DNA of 64,000 bases, taken from contig NZ_LT629799.1 in the NCBI RefSeq assembly GCF_900105785.1, forward strand, positions 3,968,001 through 4,032,000. Reading direction: 5' to 3'. The DNA comes from Microlunatus sagamiharensis (GTDB lineage Bacteria; Actinomycetota; Actinomycetes; Propionibacteriales; Propionibacteriaceae). Numbering within the stretch: the stretch's first letter is position 1; each line of letters starts with the position of its first letter. Position numbers and translations under genes: made by a program. Below the pieces are notes generated by a model. The model was not told where the DNA came from, made no database searches, and was given only the letters and a program-made list of their open reading frames with translations. Below, piece after piece: positions 61,676 to 64,000 of this stretch.

Positions 61676-63222
61676 GCCTGCTGCCCTTCGTCGACGGGCG
61701 GGGTGTCCAGGTGGGTGCCCGGCACCGCGGCGGTCCCGAGCGCGCCGGCGACCGCGGCGTGCCAGGTGTGCCGACGTCGGTCGCGCTCCTGCGGGCTGGA
61801 CCGCGGCGCGTACGTCGTGCGCTCCCGTGGCAGCGCGTCGAGGTCGTCGAGCGTCCACACGCCGGCGCCGAGCCCGGCGAGGTGGGCGGCGCCGAGCGCG
61901 GAGAGCTCGGCGACCTGCGAGGCGGCGACGTCGCGCCCGGACGTGTCCGCCTGGAGCTGCATGAGGTCGGCGTTGGCCGAGGGTCCGCCGTCGGCCAGGA
62001 TCACCCCGATCGGGTCCCCGGCCTCCTCGGCGGCGGCGATCACGTCCTCGATCTGGGACGTGATGGCCTCGAGCCCCGCCCGCGCGAGGTGCTCGAGGCG
62101 GGTGCCCGCGCTGATGCCGGTGATCGTCGCGCGCGCCTGGTCGTCCCACCACGGGGCCCCGAGCCCGGTGAACGCGGGCACCAGGACGACGCCGTCGCTG
62201 CTCGGTCCGGCGGCCGCGGCGACCTCGGCGGGCGAGCGTCCGACGACCGCCCCGAGCCAGCCGAGCGTGGCCCCGCTCGAGCGGATGTTGCCCTCCAGCG
62301 CGTACGCGGGGGCGTCGAGCTCCCAGGCGATGGTCTTGGCCACGCCGGTCGACGGCCGGGTGGGGGTGTGGCTGACGGCCATGACCGACGAGCCGGTGCC
62401 GTAGGTGACCTTGACCCGGCCGGGCTGCCAGCCGGCGTGGGCGAAGAGCGCCGCGTGGCTGTCGCCGAGGACGCCGGTGACGGGGACGTCCGGTGCGAGC
62501 GGGGCCAGGTCGCGGCAGGCGACGAACGGGCCGCTGGACGCGACGACGCGCGGCAGCGCCTCGAGGGGCACGTCGAAGAGGTCGAGCAGCCACGGGTCCC
62601 AGGTCCGCGTGGCCAGGTCGAGCAGCTGCGTGCGGGAGGCGTTGCCGGCCTCGACCAGGTGCTCGCCGCCGATCCGCCAGAGCAGCCAGGAGTCGACCGT
62701 GCCCAGGCAGAGCTCGCCGCGACGGCTCGCGGAGCGGTCCGGGTCGTACGCGTCGAGCAGCGCCGAGGCCTTGGAGGCGGAGAACATCGCGTCGAGGGGG
62801 AGGCCGGTCAGCGCGCGGACGCGGTCGGTGCGCCCCTCGGACCGGAGCCGGGCGCACTGCTCGGCGCCCCGCGTGTCCTGCCAGCCGAGCACGGGTCCGC
62901 GCGGCTCGCCGGTGGCCCGGTCCCACAGCAGCATCGACTCGCGCTGGGTGCTGAGGCCCACCGCGACGACGGCCGCGGGGTCGAGGCCGTCCAGCGCCTG
63001 ACGCACCGACTCCTGCACCGACGCCCAGATCTCCAGGGCGTCCTGCTCGGCCCAGCCCGGTCGCGGGAACTGTTGGGCGAGGGGCACCGAGGCCCGCGCC
63101 ACGACGGCGCCGGTGAGGTCGACCACGACCGCCTTGGTGGCGCTGGTGCCCTGGTCGACCGCCACGAGGAGGCCGTCCGCGCGGCGCGTCGGGACGGCGG
63201 GTGCGGGGAGGTCGGCGTGCAT
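61672..63222 (-). CDS. FGGY-family carbohydrate kinase (glycerol/xylulose-kinase-like)
   Basis: 516 aa. ATPase-fold blocks: LLVAVDQGTSATKAVVVD (phosphate 1), VGLSTQRESMLLWDRATGEPRG, GVLGDSHAALFAHAG, VTYGTGSSVMAV and ILADGGPSANADLMQLQAD (adenosine). The substrate is not evident; a ketose or polyol that then enters the transketolase reaction is likely. ATG 63222 is chosen; a longer frame to 63315 would run into the regulator's promoter. First gene of the operon, divergent from the SorC regulator. Confidence 0.9.
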   Translation of the reverse strand: MHADLPAPAVPTRRADGLLVAVDQGTSATKAVVVDLTGAVVARASVPLAQQFPRPGWAEQDALEIWASVQESVRQALDGLDPAAVVAVGLSTQRESMLLWDRATGEPRGPVLGWQDTRGAEQCARLRSEGRTDRVRALTGLPLDAMFSASKASALLDAYDPDRSASRRGELCLGTVDSWLLWRIGGEHLVEAGNASRTQLLDLATRTWDPWLLDLFDVPLEALPRVVASSGPFVACRDLAPLAPDVPVTGVLGDSHAALFAHAGWQPGRVKVTYGTGSSVMAVSHTPTRPSTGVAKTIAWELDAPAYALEGNIRSSGATLGWLGAVVGRSPAEVAAAAGPSSDGVVLVPAFTGLGAPWWDDQARATITGISAGTRLEHLARAGLEAITSQIEDVIAAAEEAGDPIGVILADGGPSANADLMQLQADTSGRDVAASQVAELSALGAAHLAGLGAGVWTLDDLDALPRERTTYAPRSSPQERDRRRHTWHAAVAGALGTAAVPGTHLDTPPVDEGQQA

Positions 63223-63290
63223 CGGTCCTGCGTCTCCGTCCGCTCGTCGGGGTGGGCTGCGGGCTCCAGAATGTCGGCCGGTCGAATCTC

Positions 63291-63320
63291 TTGTCAATGC
63301 TGAATATCTAGTCATAGAGT
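63291..63320 (+). promoter_or_regulatory. Promoter of the SorC-type regulator
   Basis: TTGTCA (63291-63296) and TAGAGT (63315-63320) with an 18-bp spacer; ATG 63327 follows after 6 nt (leaderless). The spacer is unusually AT-rich (TGAATATCTAGTCA) and is also close to the kinase promoter, so it is the likely operator zone for the regulator. Confidence 0.6.
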
Positions 63321-63326
63321 GGCGGC

Positions 63327-64000
63327 ATGGCGACCACGCCCGCCCGTCCGGGGATCGACGACGACCAGCTGCGGCTGATGAGCAAGGTCGCGCGGATGTA
63401 CCACGAGCGCGGTCTGCGCCAGGCCCAGATCGCCGCCGACCTGCACATCTCCCAGTCCCGCATCTCGCGGCTGCTGCGCCAGGCGGTCGAGGTCGGCATC
63501 GTCCGGACGACCGTCACCCTGCCCAGCGGCGTGCACACCGACCTGGAGGAGGCGCTCGCCCGCCGCTACGGCCTGGCCGACGTGGTGGTCGTGGACGCCG
63601 ACGGCGCCTCCGGCGACGTCATCCCCGCGCTGGGGGCGGCGGCGGCGGCGTACCTCTCGGAGACTCTGGCCACAGGCGACGTCGTCGGCATCTCCTCGTG
63701 GAGCGCGAGCCTGCTCGCCACCACGGAGCGGATGCGGCCCAAGAACGGGGCCACCGTCGAGGTCGTCGCCCAGCTGGTCGGAGGCATCGGAGACCCGCGG
63801 GTGCAGATGAGCGCCAACCGGCTGCTCGACCGCTTCTCCACGGTCACGGGCGCGCGGCCGGTGTTCATGCCGACGCCCGGGCTGGTCGGCGACGCGGCCG
63901 CGCGTCGGGCCCTGCTCGCCGACGCCTCCGTCGCCCCGGCGCTGGAGGCGTGGGACCGGCTGAGCGTCGCCCTCGTCGGGATCGGCAGCCTCGCCCCCTC
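63327..64000 (+). CDS. SorC/DeoR-type sugar-binding regulator (cut by window end)
   Basis: The first 224 residues are present. The HTH is RLMSKVARMYHERGLRQAQIAADLHISQSRISRLLRQA. A sugar-phosphate-binding SorC domain follows (VVVVDADGASGDVIPALGAAAAAYLSETLATGDVVGISSWSASLL; VVAQLVGGIGDPRVQMSANRLLDRF). Such regulators bind a phosphorylated sugar of the adjacent pathway and are usually activators or repressors of the divergent operon. The 3' end lies beyond 64000. Confidence 0.92.
   Translation, partial: MATTPARPGIDDDQLRLMSKVARMYHERGLRQAQIAADLHISQSRISRLLRQAVEVGIVRTTVTLPSGVHTDLEEALARRYGLADVVVVDADGASGDVIPALGAAAAAYLSETLATGDVVGISSWSASLLATTERMRPKNGATVEVVAQLVGGIGDPRVQMSANRLLDRFSTVTGARPVFMPTPGLVGDAAARRALLADASVAPALEAWDRLSVALVGIGSLAP

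Overview
The window is chromosomal DNA from a high-GC actinobacterium. Evidence for this: third codon positions are almost all G or C; GTG starts are common; there is a GAF-ANTAR gene, a probable F420-dependent luciferase-like oxidoreductase, an LCP wall ligase and DUF2630/DUF2000/DUF3618-type proteins; and an actinobacterial-type SOS box is present. Many starts look leaderless, with a TANNNT-like -10 box ending 6-7 nt before the start codon. A member of the Propionibacteriales (Nocardioides/Microlunatus-like) fits best, but that placement is inference from gene style only. I see no phage, IS element, CRISPR array or rRNA. Two tRNA genes (Ser-GCT, Arg-ACG) are present.

Layout. 1-11 kb is housekeeping: a PfkB kinase, an LCP protein, a GAF-ANTAR gene broken by one stop codon, an APC permease, a Pit phosphate transporter with a small partner, a Tat-exported arylsulfotransferase-like protein and a zinc alcohol dehydrogenase. 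11-15 kb holds a TasA/camelysin-like secreted protein with a hairpin-rich 3' region, an esterase, and a divergent Lrp/DUF2000 pair. 15.4-20.4 kb is an envelope-stress-like module. Five tightly packed genes (PRC-barrel/DUF2382, DUF2382, a LEA-like membrane protein, a holin-family protein, DUF3618) face a TetR gene across two tandem CTTAC-N3-GTAAG operators. The same 13-mer recurs at 58.35 kb before an unrelated small gene, so the TetR probably has a regulon. 20.6-25 kb has DUF805, DUF2630, a cysteine-desulfurase-like protein, and a fused thioredoxin-reductase-like/methyltransferase protein divergent from an XRE-cupin regulator. 25.2-30 kb is a TetR-controlled efflux locus with two different HlyD-type adaptors and a DHA2 MFS pump. 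30-36 kb is a run of redox enzymes (SDRs, OYE, renalase-like) and a dienelactone hydrolase.

36-48 kb is pyrimidine/hydantoin-flavoured: a yeast-type cytosine deaminase with an NCS1 permease, a MazF/RHH toxin-antitoxin pair, a uracil-DNA-glycosylase-like protein, then a long operon of nitrilase, dihydropyrimidinase, luciferase-like oxidoreductase and an NMT1/THI5-type ABC importer. 48.7 kb carries a 106-aa orphan protein under an SOS box. 49-52.5 kb is a sugar ABC importer, followed by threonine dehydratase, a GH25 lysozyme, an SGNH lipoprotein, a small acidic protein and a GH13 glucosidase. 58.9-64 kb is a carbohydrate operon (split transketolase, SDR, FGGY kinase) divergent from a SorC-type regulator cut by the window end. 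A 19-bp repeat, CCCTTCGACAGGCTCAGGG and its inverse, occurs nine times, mostly between genes but once inside an ABC ATPase gene.
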